Positions 25,944 through 36,352 of a DNA stretch of 64,000 bases are shown here, piece after piece. Below the pieces are notes generated by a model. The model searched no databases and was not told where the DNA came from. It saw only the letters and a program-made list of their open reading frames with translations. The stretch is from positions 49,983,050 through 50,047,049 of the forward strand of contig OY292277.1 in assembly GCA_958496175.1 (NCBI GenBank). The letters are read 5' to 3'. The position numbers were made by a program, and so were the translations under genes. The stretch's first letter is position 1; every line of letters begins with the position of its first letter. This stretch comes from Sisyra terminalis. Taxonomy: Eukaryota > Arthropoda > Insecta > Neuroptera > Sisyridae.

Positions 25944-26328
25944 TCACTTAAACCTCTTTATCACTTCACTTAACTGAATTATTGAAACACAATTTACACC
26001 ACTAATTGTTGTAGTAAATCCATTGGTATTCTTCTCGGTAGATACCAATTGTGGAAATGATGGATCCTTGATGAATTTGATTGAAGATTCTCGAACGATG
26101 CGCTTCCATTCTTCAAACGTCCATTTGAAAATGATGAACAATTCAAATCCAAAGAATAAGTATCTAACGTCATCGATCTGCTTCTTCTGTAGTGAAAAAT
26201 TCAATTAGAACAATATTTACAAGTTTCAACAACAATAGCACTTACTAAACATTAATCTGCCAAAAGGATAACACTGTCTTCAACTCCAACAAAACTGCCC
26301 TTGTCATCAATTTTCAGGAAAGTTGATT
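25944..26328 (-). pseudogene. two-exon gene fragment in right arm, unrecognised protein
   Basis: The mirror of the left-arm fragment. Exon a begins after an AG at 26,329-26,330 and reads STFLKIDDKGSFVGVEDS, then stops at TAA before GTAAGT. Exon b opens KKQIDDVRYLFFGFELF and has no stop until the shared C-terminus QLSEVIKRFK. Compared with the left arm, exon a and the start of exon b differ at many residues, whereas the rest of exon b is identical. No start exon is visible, so expression is doubtful. Confidence 0.5.
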
Positions 26329-26639
26329 CTGTTAAAATACATTGATTTAAATAAATAAGACAAATCATAAGTCAAAGGGTACCTATAGGCCGGCTGGTTT
26401 GTATGGTAATAGTGCCCCCACGTCTTTTTTGATTTAAACTAAGGGGATCGTTTTGATACTAAAAAAAAAAAAATAGCAAAATTTACAGCTTTTTTCGCAA
26501 GCGGTTATCGAGTAGTTCGAAAAAAACCCATTTTTCGATTTGCTTTTTTTTTAATAGTAACATTTTAAATTTATAACCTGCAATTTTTTTCTTCTCATTC
26601 TTAGGAGTAAATGGTATTAAAAAATATTTTTACTATGAT

Positions 26640-28258
26640 TATTCACGAAAATCATCAAATTTCATAATAGTTTTTTAAGTATGCCAATCGAAATAATTCG
26701 TCCTTCTGAACATCCTTTGCAAATTTTTCCGAAAACAAACCACGTGTAAGGGATGCAATCTAACATCAAATTGCCAGAAGAAATCATTAATCATAAAAAA
26801 AAAACCGTGAATTAACCATCGTTGATTTTTCACAAAACGTCAACTTTCAAAAAAAAAATTTAAAGATGCCAATCGAAAGTGTACGTCCTGCTGTACATGA
26901 TGTGCTAATATTTTCGAAAACAAACTACGTTAAAGGGATGCAATCGACCGTCAAAGGGCCAGAAGAAATGATTTTTCGTAAATAAAACCGTGGGTTAATC
27001 ATCGTTGATTTTTCACGAAAACATCAAAAATCATAAAAAATTGTTAATGATGCCATTCGAAAGTATACGTCCTTCTGTGCATTCTGTGCAAATTTTTCCC
27101 AAAACAAGCCTCGTTTAAGGGCTGAAATCGGCCATCAAAGTGCCAGAAGAAATAATTTTTCGTTAAAAAAAATCCGTGTGTTAACCATCGTTGATTTTTC
27201 ACGAAAACATCAAAAATCATAAAAAAAAATTAATGATGCCATTCGAAAGTATACGTCCTTTTGTACATGCTGTGCAAATTTTTCTGAAAACAAACCACGT
27301 TTAAGGGATGAAATCAACCATCAAAATGCCAGAAGAAATTATTTTTCGTCAAAAAAAAACCGTGGGTTAACCATCATTGATTTTTCATGAAACGTCAAAT
27401 TTAAAAAAATTTTTTTTAAGGATGCCAATCGAAAGATTATATCCTTTTGTACATGTTGTGCATTTTTTTCCGAAAACAAACTACGTTGATGGGATGAAAT
27501 CGACCATCAAAATGCCAGAAGAAATCATTTTTCATCAAAAAAAAAAACAAAAACCGTGGGTTATCCATAGTTGATTTTTCACGAAATCGCCAAAAATCAA
27601 AAAAAAAATTTAATGATGCCAATCGAAGGTATACGTTCTTCTGTACATGGTGTGCAAATTTTCCCGAAAACACACCACGTTTAAGGGATGAAATCGAGCA
27701 TCAAAGTGACAGAAGAAATCATTTTTTGTCCAAAAAAACCGTGGGTTAACCTTCGTTGATTTTTCACGAAAACGTTAAAATTCAAAAAAAAAAAAATTAA
27801 GGATGCCAATAGAAACTATAAATTCTTCGGTACATGCTGTGGAAATTTTTTCGAAAACAAGCCACGTTTAAGGGATGATTCGACTATCAAAGTGCCAGAA
27901 GAAATTATTTTTCGTAAAAAAAACCGTGGGTTAACCATCGCTGAATTTTCTCGAAAACGTCAAATTTCATAAAAAAAATTTAAGGATGCTTATCAAAAGT
28001 ATACGTCCTTCTGTACAAGGTGTGCAAATCTTATCGGAAACGAACCATGTTTATGGGAGATATGGACCATCAAAGTGCCAGAAGAAATAATTTTTTGTCA
28101 AAAAAAAAAACCGTGGGTTAACCATCGTTGATTTTTCATGAAAACGTAAAATTTCCAAAAAAATTTGCAAGAATGCCAATCGAAATTATAAGTTTTTTTG
28201 TACATGCTGTGCAAATTTTTCCGAGAACAAACCACGTTTAAGGGATGAAATCGATCAA
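26640..28258 (+). repeat. satellite array, about 186-bp unit, about 8.6 copies
   Basis: The block ATGCCAATCGAAA recurs at about 26,683, 26,868, 27,050, 27,236, 27,423, 27,616, 27,803, 27,986 and 28,174, giving spacings of 182-193 bp. Each unit also has a GTACATGCTGTGCAAATTT-like block, AAGGGATGAAATCGACC and CCGTGGGTTAACC. Open frames here (for example 27,377-27,574) are products of the repeat, not genes. Confidence 0.92.
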
Positions 28259-30435
28259 AACAAAAAAAAAACTCAAAAAAATCAGTTAACTTTTGGGAAA
28301 AGTCTGGGTCCTATTAGTCAACAATGAGCATTGTTAAAAGTCTTTTATCTGTATGTGTCTTTTATCTGGCCAGTATTCCTCCACGAACTTTTAGGTATGA
28401 AAAAAATTGTCAAAATAACTATTGAAATAATTAAGTTTTTATTATTAAAAAACTTTTGTTGAAACTAATTGCCAAGTATTGTATGAGATTGGCATTTAAA
28501 TTAAACAAGTCTGCATCCATTGCTTTCGCAATTATTTAGACGAATATAAATGGAATGTGATTGTTCGTTTCCGTTTACGCTTATTATTGAGTTTGACAAT
28601 TAAAATAATTAATAACTTAAGTTACTTTGTAAGTTCAAATAAGTTCTTAACAATTATCAAGATTTCATATTTTGTACGTGAGAATTTCCAACTTTGTACG
28701 TGAAACTTCCAGGAAACTAATTCATAGTAAAATAAAAAATAAATTGCTCAAATAAGGGTTTTTTTTTCTAATTGATTTTTTAGCAAAAAATCTTCTTAAT
28801 TTAAGGGTGTGTTTCAGCAATGTTTAATCAAATCTTTTTGAGGGGATTTTTTTCTTTTTCTAGTCTAGACTTTGAGTAAATTGGATTTTTTTTCTGTGAA
28901 TTATTTTAACTATTCGTTGGTGTTTTTTTTTTTTGAGAAATTTTCTAAAGATATACCTGATACTTATCCATTTTCTTTTGGTGTATCATTCAAACAATAA
29001 TCTTCAATTTTATGTTGAGAAAATGAAAAAAAAAATCCTGAAGAAAATTGTGGTTGAATTGAACTGAAATTAAGAGACGTCGGATGGGAGTCGTGGCGGG
29101 ATGAGAAGGGATAGATTTGGGAGTAAAAACATAATCCCTCGGTGCTGGGGGAGTGTCGTTCGTCAATCCTTTCATCGGCTTAATGTCATAATATACGGTC
29201 GAGTGAAATAAAAAGGGCTGAACCGCTAAAGAGTTAATTTGATTGCGTATCATCGGCCGATATGATAAGACATAGCACTCGGGGGTGGTTTATGTACGCT
29301 TTGTAGGGAAAGTGAAAAGGGATCGAGATTTTCACCTTAAATGTTTCTCTTTTACGAAATGTGTACATCGTTTTTCAGACAATACGAAAATCCTGGACGA
29401 CCGGCGCCCGTTAAGCTCAGGCACTTGAAGTGTAGAAACTTTATCTGGACCACGAAAGCGAACATAACGGTTAAGCATCCCACCCCATTGCTGTTGATAT
29501 CAATTAATGAAAGTTTTTCACTTGAGTGGAAATTTTCACTCTTGATTCATCCATCGAAACTTTTTAAACGAGAAAATATCCAGAGCTTTTCGACAATTTT
29601 CCAACACCAATTAAAGTTAAATATCGATAGTTTTGTGTGCTACCTTGCTAACCAACCCCCATTACATCGAATTCTCCACCGACCCTTACTTACGCACGAA
29701 TGATTCATTCGATGAATTCGCACAGTAAAATATTACATTCACAAAAGCATATTGTTGTTGGGGGGAATGGAGGGTGTATTTATGGATGTGTATTATGTGC
29801 CCTTTAAGCTGATTCATGTGTGTCCTTTTCGGAGGGTGCTTGTAATTGGGCGAATGTCCGGGATTAACACAATATAGACCACTATATAGGAGACCCACGT
29901 ACGTACGTAACGAGAATGCCAGAAATTCGTTTAATTACATTTCGGTCCAGACAAACTATTCGTACAAATTCGAAATAAAAACTTTCCAACTTACGTTACA
30001 CATTCATATATTTAAAGCGGTTTCGGATGAAAAAATAATTAACTGCAATGTTATTTTCGATGAAAGGGAAAATTGAAAAATTTTCACGAAAAGTTTACAA
30101 TCGCCAGGCATTAATCGAATTTAAATAGTTCGTGGTGGAAAAAAAAAACGACAATGTTCAATGAAAATTCTAGAAACTCGATTTGGGTTTTCGGTTGTGA
30201 ATGACAACTTTTTTTTTTTGGGGAGGTAGGAAAATATTATTATAAAATCATCCCTTATTTTTCACCATGTCACATCAACAACCGCAAAAAGTCGGAATTG
30301 ATGAAGTGATTGCCGAAAAAAAAAACCTTTCAATGGCAACAAAATCGATATTAACATTTCGGTGACGTGTTTTTATATTGGTAAATTGATACAACATTTA
30401 CAGGTTTAGACAAAAAATCAAAAATATAATCAATA
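28259..30435. other. non-repeat stretch, GC-richer from 29.0 to 29.95 kb, no gene called
   Basis: From 28,260 to 29,000 it is AT-rich. Between about 29,070 and 29,950 GC content is clearly higher and the sequence resembles none of the repeats. A 120-codon plus frame (29,341-29,703) and an 87-codon minus frame (28,990-29,253) show no known domain. It could be an exon or conserved regulatory DNA, but I cannot support either. Confidence 0.35.
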
Positions 30436-30713
30436 AATAAGAAGACAATTCAGATTGTTAAAAATGGTTTTTTTTAATAAATAAATTTTTTTATGATCAA
30501 ATTAGCTACGTTTCGTTACGTATCGTAACTTCATCAGGCTTGATAATCACACATATAATGTATGATTGACATATTTTGTAATTATTTTAATTTTTTATTG
30601 AAGCCTGATGAAGTTGCGATACGTAACGAAACGTAGCTACTTTGCTTATTAAAAAATATAATAAAAAATAAACGATTTTAAACAATCTGAATCAAATTGT
30701 CTTCTTATTTAAT
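30436..30713. mobile_element. short palindromic TIR element H with hammerhead-like cores
   Basis: The ends AAGAAGACAATTCAGATTG and CAATCTGAATCAAATTG...CTTCTT are inverted. Inside, two inverted copies of a hammerhead-like core occur: minus 30,510-30,537 and plus 30,605-30,632, each CTGATGA, extra A, stem GTTRCG/CGTAAC, then GAAAC. A half copy lies at 31.9 kb and another full copy at 60.8 kb. Confidence 0.75.
30605..30632 (+). other. hammerhead-like core motif in element H
   Basis: CTGATGA is followed by A, the six-base stem GTTGCG/CGTAAC (one G-T pair) with an ATA loop, and GAAAC. The inverted partner at 30,510-30,537 has a fully Watson-Crick stem. Stems I and III and a cleavage site were not identified. 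Confidence 0.4.
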
Positions 30714-30839
30714 AAAAGTTGAGATATAAATTTTATCTTCTAAAATAAAAAAAAAATCATTTCAGACAATAGAAATGGTTAAAATTTATTCTTATTGTAT
30801 AAGACAAATTGAATAAATCTTCTTTTATATGAAAATCCT

Positions 30840-31910
30840 TAAATTTAAAAAAAAAATTATGGATACCAATCGAAAGTATACGTCCTTTTGTACATGCTGT
30901 GCAAAGTTTTCTGAAAACAAACTCCGTTTGAGGGATGTAATCGACCATCGAAGAGCCAGAAGAAATAATTTTTCGTAAAAAAAACTGTGGGTTACCCATC
31001 GTTGATTTTTCACGAAGACGTCAAATTTGGAAAAAAAAATTTAAGAATGCCAATCGAAACTGTAAGTTCTTTTGTACATTCTGTGCAAATTTTTCCGAAA
31101 ACAAACCACGTTTAAGGGATGAAATCGACCATCAAAGTGACAGAGGAAATCATTTTCCGTAAAAAAAAAACGTGGGTCAACTATCGTTGATTTTTCACGA
31201 AAACATTAAAAAATCATAAAATTTTTTTAATGATGCCAATCAAAAGTATTCGTCCTTCTGTGCATTTTGTGCAAATTTTTCCCAAAACAAACCACGTTTA
31301 AGGGATGAAATCGACCATCAAAATGCCAGAAGAAATCATTTTTCGTTAAAAAAAACCGTTGGTTGACCATCGTTGCATTTTCATGGAATCGTCAAATTTC
31401 ATAAAAAAATTAATAATGGTAATCATAAGTTTACGTTTTTTTGTACATGCTGTGCAAATTTTCTCGAAAACAAACCACGTTTAAGGGATGACATCGACCA
31501 TCAAAGTGCCAGAAGAAATAAATTTTCAATAAAAATAAACAGTGGGTTATCCATCGTTGATTTTACACGAAATCGTCAAATTTTATAAAAAAAAAAAATT
31601 AAGGATGCCAATCGAAAGTTTACGTCTATCTGTACATGCTGTGCAAATTTTTCCGAAAAAAAAAACACGTTTAAGGGATGAAATCGACCATCACAATGCC
31701 AGAAGAAATTATTTTTCGTCAAATAAAACCGTGGGTTAACCATCGTTGATTTTTCATGAAAACCATCAAATTTCAAAAAAAAAAAATTAAGGAAGCCAAT
31801 CAAAAGTATACCTCCTTCTGTACATGCTGTGCAAATTTATCCGAAAACAAACAACGTTTAAGGAATGAAATCGACCATCAAAATGCCAGAATAAATAATT
31901 TTCCAAATAA
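30840..31910 (+). repeat. second 186-bp satellite array, about 5.7 copies
   Basis: Units start at about 30,861, 31,048, 31,233, 31,417, 31,606 and 31,793, and match the 26.6-28.3 kb array. The array lies between element H (30.4-30.7 kb) and a half H (31.9-32.0 kb), so the satellite may have been carried inside an H-type element; that is inference. Confidence 0.9.
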
Positions 31911-32010
31911 TAAGCCGGATGAAGGAAATTTATAACGTATAGCTAATTTGAATATTAAAAAATATTAAATAAAAAAACGATCTTAAACAATCTAAATTGT
32001 CTTTTTATTT
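31911..32010 (+). mobile_element. half copy of TIR element H
   Basis: GGATGAAGG...ACGTATAGCTAATTTG and then CTTAAACAATCTAAATTGTC...TTTATTTA match the right arm of H. The hammerhead-like core is decayed here. Confidence 0.6.
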
Positions 32011-33058
32011 ACTATGATTAATAATATAGAGGTCAACTTCAATTATCTTTGTAATTTTATCGACATTTTTGACGACTGACCTGCCCTTAAGGGGTGCAAC
32101 TTTAACATCAAAAATACTTAAACAAAATTACTAAGCTATTATAATTTCAAGACCTTAAACACCATTAAAAAAATTTAGTCACTTGGCTTGCATTTTTGAG
32201 TACATCAAAAAAAAAACTCTAAAAATTTAACCAAATTTTAGCTTTTTTAATTTCCATTTTGAACGTCTTATAACTCTCAAATTAACAAATGCAAAATATT
32301 TTTTTAAACACCAAAATATCTTCTTGACAACTAAGATTAATCTTTAATTGTTTGATCAAAATTTTGCAACAAATCGATTGCTTTTTTCCCTACCTAATAC
32401 ATGTCGAAGGAATTTGCAAATGGACACAAATATCGACCACATTAAAAATGCATTTCAACGATTTTACATTTCTCTCTCTGCAAAACATAAAATCAAAGCA
32501 AGTTAATTTTCATGTAATGGATTCGAATGTTTCCAATTGAATATTAAACTCTTAAAAGCAAATTCTTAAAAGACGAAAACAATTCAATGAAGCGAAACGG
32601 AGATATGCGTATGTGTATATGTTGAAACGAAGGTGTATTGACAATGTTGATTGACATTATGATTGACGTAAGAATATGTATTTTAGATGCAAATATTACA
32701 TATTGTTTGGATATAATAACTTTACTATCACTCAAGACATTCAATCCATTCTTCACGGTATCTATGGTGATGGGAATGTATGTTATAAATATCTCAACAG
32801 TTTTATATTATATTCTTAGGTTTTATCTATACCTCTAGATATTTTCAATAAATCGAATCTTATATCTCAACTATACTTATTGATAGATAAAATGGGGGGA
32901 CTCGAGTCTTTAATTTTGGTTGAATGACAGAAAAATTTAAGATTTCATTTATATGTTGGAAATACGATGAATCTTCTTGGAAAACATTCCAATTGGAATG
33001 GACCAATAAAAGATGTCTCAAGTTGATAATTATTTTGTTTAATTTTAAATGGTATTTA
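32011..33058. other. no gene seen
   Basis: AT-rich, with only short open frames of 62-70 codons on both strands and no recognisable motif or repeat. Confidence 0.45.
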
Positions 33059-34102
33059 TTAGCCTGATTCAAAAAAATGTTGATTTTTTTTCTTAATTAT
33101 ATCGAAAATATTGTTGGGAATGACGAAAAAAAAATCCTGTGAAAGTTTAAGCTCTGAATATTAATATTAAGAGGTGCCGCATCGCAAATTTCGATTTTCC
33201 TTTCAAACAACATGGGAACAATATTCTCTTGCATTTTGGAATTTTATAGCTCACGGTGGTGACAATATTTCGGATTGACCAAGGTATATTCTTGTAGAAA
33301 ATTAAACGATCTACAAAAAAGGTCTCTAACAAGTTTTTGATATATTAATGCGTTCAAAAGTTATTCGAGGGCAAAGTTAAACTAAAGAGAAATTTTAATA
33401 TTTTTTCAATTTTTTGACGCAACCATCAATTTTATGCGAAAATTCAATAGGACATTTTTTGTAGAGCACTTTTTTTCTATAACTTATCTCTATAAAAGTT
33501 TTTTTTTACAGGATCTAAGTTATTTGCATTAAACTGAAAATATTCGTAATTTTATTGTTTTAAATTAATAATATTCCCTGAATTATCATATTTTTACTAT
33601 ACAAATTATTTTTTTTATTTTAATTAAATAACTAAGGACCTGTGAAAAAAATCAAAAACTTTTATAGAGATAAGTTATAGAAAAAAAAGTATTCTGGAAA
33701 AAATGTCCTATAAAGTTTTCACATAAAATTGATAATTGCGTCAAGAAATTGAAAAGATATTAAAACTTCTCTTTAGTTCAACTTTGACCTCGAATAACTT
33801 TTGAAGGAATAAATATATCGAAAACTTGTACAAAAACTTTTTTGTAGATCGTTCAATTTTCTACAAGAATATACCTTGGTCATTCCGAAATATTGTCATC
33901 AACGTGAGCTATAAAATTCCAAAATGCAAGAGAATATTGTTCCCATGTTATTGAAATGGAAAATCGAAATTTGCGATGTGCCACCTCTTAATATTAATAT
34001 TAAGAGCTTAAGCACGTTCACAGGATTTTTTTTGTCATTCTCAACAATATTTTCGATATAATTAAGAGAAAAAAAATCATCATTTTTTTTTTGAATCAGT
34101 CT
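33059..34102. mobile_element. full foldback element X
   Basis: Two arms of about 0.45 kb are reverse complements around a centre near 33,580. It starts TTAGCCTGATTC and ends GAATCAGTCT. TTAATATTAATATTAA-type palindromes lie near 33,157 and 33,990. The arms include GATCGTTCAATTTTCTACAAG and CTCGAATAACTTTTGAAGG blocks. It has no coding capacity. Confidence 0.85.
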
Positions 34103-34547
34103 ACTATGTATACAATATATAGAATATACTTCGGTCCAATTGTCCAATTTATGTAGTATAATTAAATATAATATTATATAAAAATCGTACCATAAACATA
34201 AATTTGAACAGAAGTTCAAACAAAAATATGTCTGACGTATTGCCCAGATACGTATTTCGATTGCCAAGCAATCTTCTTCAGTGGTCAGCAAGTAGTATGG
34301 ATCGCTTGTGATAATTCACGCTTTGTGAATAATCACAAAGCAGTTACGGAATGATCCAAACTACTTGATGACCACTGAAGAAGATTGCTTGGCAATCGAA
34401 AATACGTATCTGGGCAATACGTCAGACATATTTTTGTTTGAACTTCTGTTCAAATTTATGTTTATGGTACGAATTTTATATATTATTATATTAAATTTTA
34501 CTACATAAATTGGACCGCAATATATTCTATATATTGTATAGACAGTA
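34103..34547. mobile_element. palindromic element Z with hammerhead-like cores
   Basis: The arms pair around about 34,325: GTATACAATATATAGAATAT at the left, its inverse at the right, and AACAGAAGTTCAAACAAAAA with its inverse. Inverted hammerhead-like cores occur at minus 34,255-34,281 and plus 34,375-34,401 (CTGAAGA, A, GATTGC-TTG-GCAATC, GAAA). The second copy, Z2, is at 52.5-52.9 kb, inside the semaphorin gene. Confidence 0.75.
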
Positions 34548-34780
34548 CACTGATTCAAAAAAAAAAAAGATGAAATTTACCAACGTGAGTTATAAAATTC
34601 CAAACTGCAAGAGAATATTGTTCCCATGTTATTTAAATGGAAAATCGAAATTTGCGATGCGGCACTTCTTAATGTTAATATTAAGAGCTTAAACTTTCAC
34701 AGGATTTTTGTTTGCCATTTCCAACAATATTTTCGATAAAATTAAGAAAAAAAAAATCGTCTTTTTTTTTGAACCAGTCT
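34548..34780 (+). mobile_element. internally deleted copy of element X
   Basis: It begins CACTGATTC and ends GAACCAGTCT, and contains a TTAATGTTAATATTAAGA version of the shared palindrome at about 34,669. Most of both arms and the centre are missing. Confidence 0.7.
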
Positions 34781-36352
34781 AGTATTTCTAAAAAAGATTT
34801 TTATTTAATTCTTTTAACACCTAAATAAACCTTTTTTAAGATCAAAGATTAATTATTTCTTCACTTAAATTCCCTTCTTTCCAATACTACTTGCCAAGAT
34901 TATGGATTTTCGATTAAATTTGTAGAGGTTTTACATTCAATTTAAAATTATTTATTTCGGAAGAACTTTTGCTTAGTATCCCTCACCGTTTTTAATAAAA
35001 GGTGGAATCATATCAGAAGATTTGAATTTGATTAAAAAAAAATTTCAACTCAAATAATACTAAAATCCCAAATGTAATCGAGCAAATTGTAATATAGCGA
35101 AAGCTCTAATATCAAGTCCATATGGTTATATGGTATGGTATGTATACGGGAAGCATCTGAAATCGTTTTGCTTTATCGTCATTTTATCTACTGATTTTTA
35201 ATAACTTGATATTAATTTTATTGTTTTTTATGAACAGCTTGAATAGACGAGAAAAAATTCTATATGTTTATTCTTACTTTTATTGACGTTACCATTATAT
35301 ACACTCACTGGCTCATATAAAATTTGAAATTTTCCCTCAGCATCTTTATCTTTTACGATTGAACAACCAATTACAAGACATCGTTTTATTATCATCATTA
35401 CTTTTATTTGTATTTTAATATTTGCTCTATTTGGAGTTATTATATGGGAATAGATGATTCCCATGGCTCAACAAAATGGCGTTTTTTTTTTGCAAATGGT
35501 GCCCTTTGTGGATTGTTCCAAAGTTTTGTAATGAATGAATATGTGGATGCATGAAGTGTTTATTATGCAGTGCATAGGGGATGAAATCATTATGAAGCTG
35601 TTTAAAACAAGTATTGCAGGGGGTACTTAAACCACTGGGCTATTCAACCATGATTTTTTTCCAACTTCCATTCTGGTATTCTCTTCTTCGACACTCCTCC
35701 GGCAATTGTTTTAGCAGAAAAAAAATCAGTTCAAGGCGGAGTGTTTTTTGTTCTTTCTTCAAATAGGGGTTGTGGCTTTCGAATGAGCTTTTTTGTCGTG
35801 CACCAAGAGGAACTCTTGTAAAAGAAATGCACGTAATTTAATTCATTTATTGAAACGAATCAGCTACTTAGTTGTGTGATGATAATCTTCGTCTTTGTAC
35901 GCCACTGCATTTACACATAAATTTTACAATGTTAACATGCTGGAAGTTTGGTACAAAACCGATACCTACGCTGAGGATCGGGATGAATATTTGTTGGTAG
36001 TTGGTGCATAGAAAATGCAGGCAAGTGCATCTGACAAGGAACGCTTTTAGTGGCCCCCGAAAACTCTTTCCACCCTCGGATCCAACATAAAACAGATAAT
36101 ACAAAGCCGACCGCTTGACGGTCTCTAATCCGTTCGGATTAATTCTAATTGTTGCACACAGTGCACAAAACTGCAATGCAGCACATTATCTTAATAATAT
36201 AACGTGGATATACACATATGTACCATACTTACATATAATTACATGGAGCATAAATTATCTACTTCGTATACGACGACGACATCTCCAACAACATCCGGCC
36301 AAAAGTTGCTACTTAACTCGCCATTCTTTCAACCCCCTATTTATGAACTATT
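34781..36352. other. no gene called; GC-richer patch 35.6-36.3 kb
   Basis: The first part is AT-rich. Between about 35,640 and 36,310 the sequence is GC-richer and not repeated in the window. A 102-codon minus frame (35,868-36,176) has several cysteines but no domain I recognise. Confidence 0.35.

Larger units (their letters stand above)
19975..26381. mobile_element. 6.4-kb nested palindromic element with TA flanks
   Basis: CCCTTTGAC at 19,977 and its inverse GTCAAAGGG ending at 26,379 are each flanked by TA (19,975-19,976 and 26,380-26,381), as in TA-targeting TIR elements. The arms are 3.1 kb reverse complements that align at a coordinate sum of 46,358 (46,355 near the ends), with a spacer of about 150 bp around 23,180. 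Each arm is itself a palindrome, centred near 21,967 and 24,391. Arms carry a spliced gene fragment near the outside, tRNA-like sequences, GATC microsatellites and TGACGTCA clusters. No transposase is recognisable, so the superfamily is unknown. Confidence 0.85.

Noticed and set aside
27377..27673. Open frames within the satellite arrays
   Set aside because: They recur with the 186-bp unit and vary in frame between units, so they are by-products of the repeat.
29341..29703. 120-codon plus-strand frame
   Set aside because: No domain recognised and no supporting splice pattern; described only as a GC-richer island.
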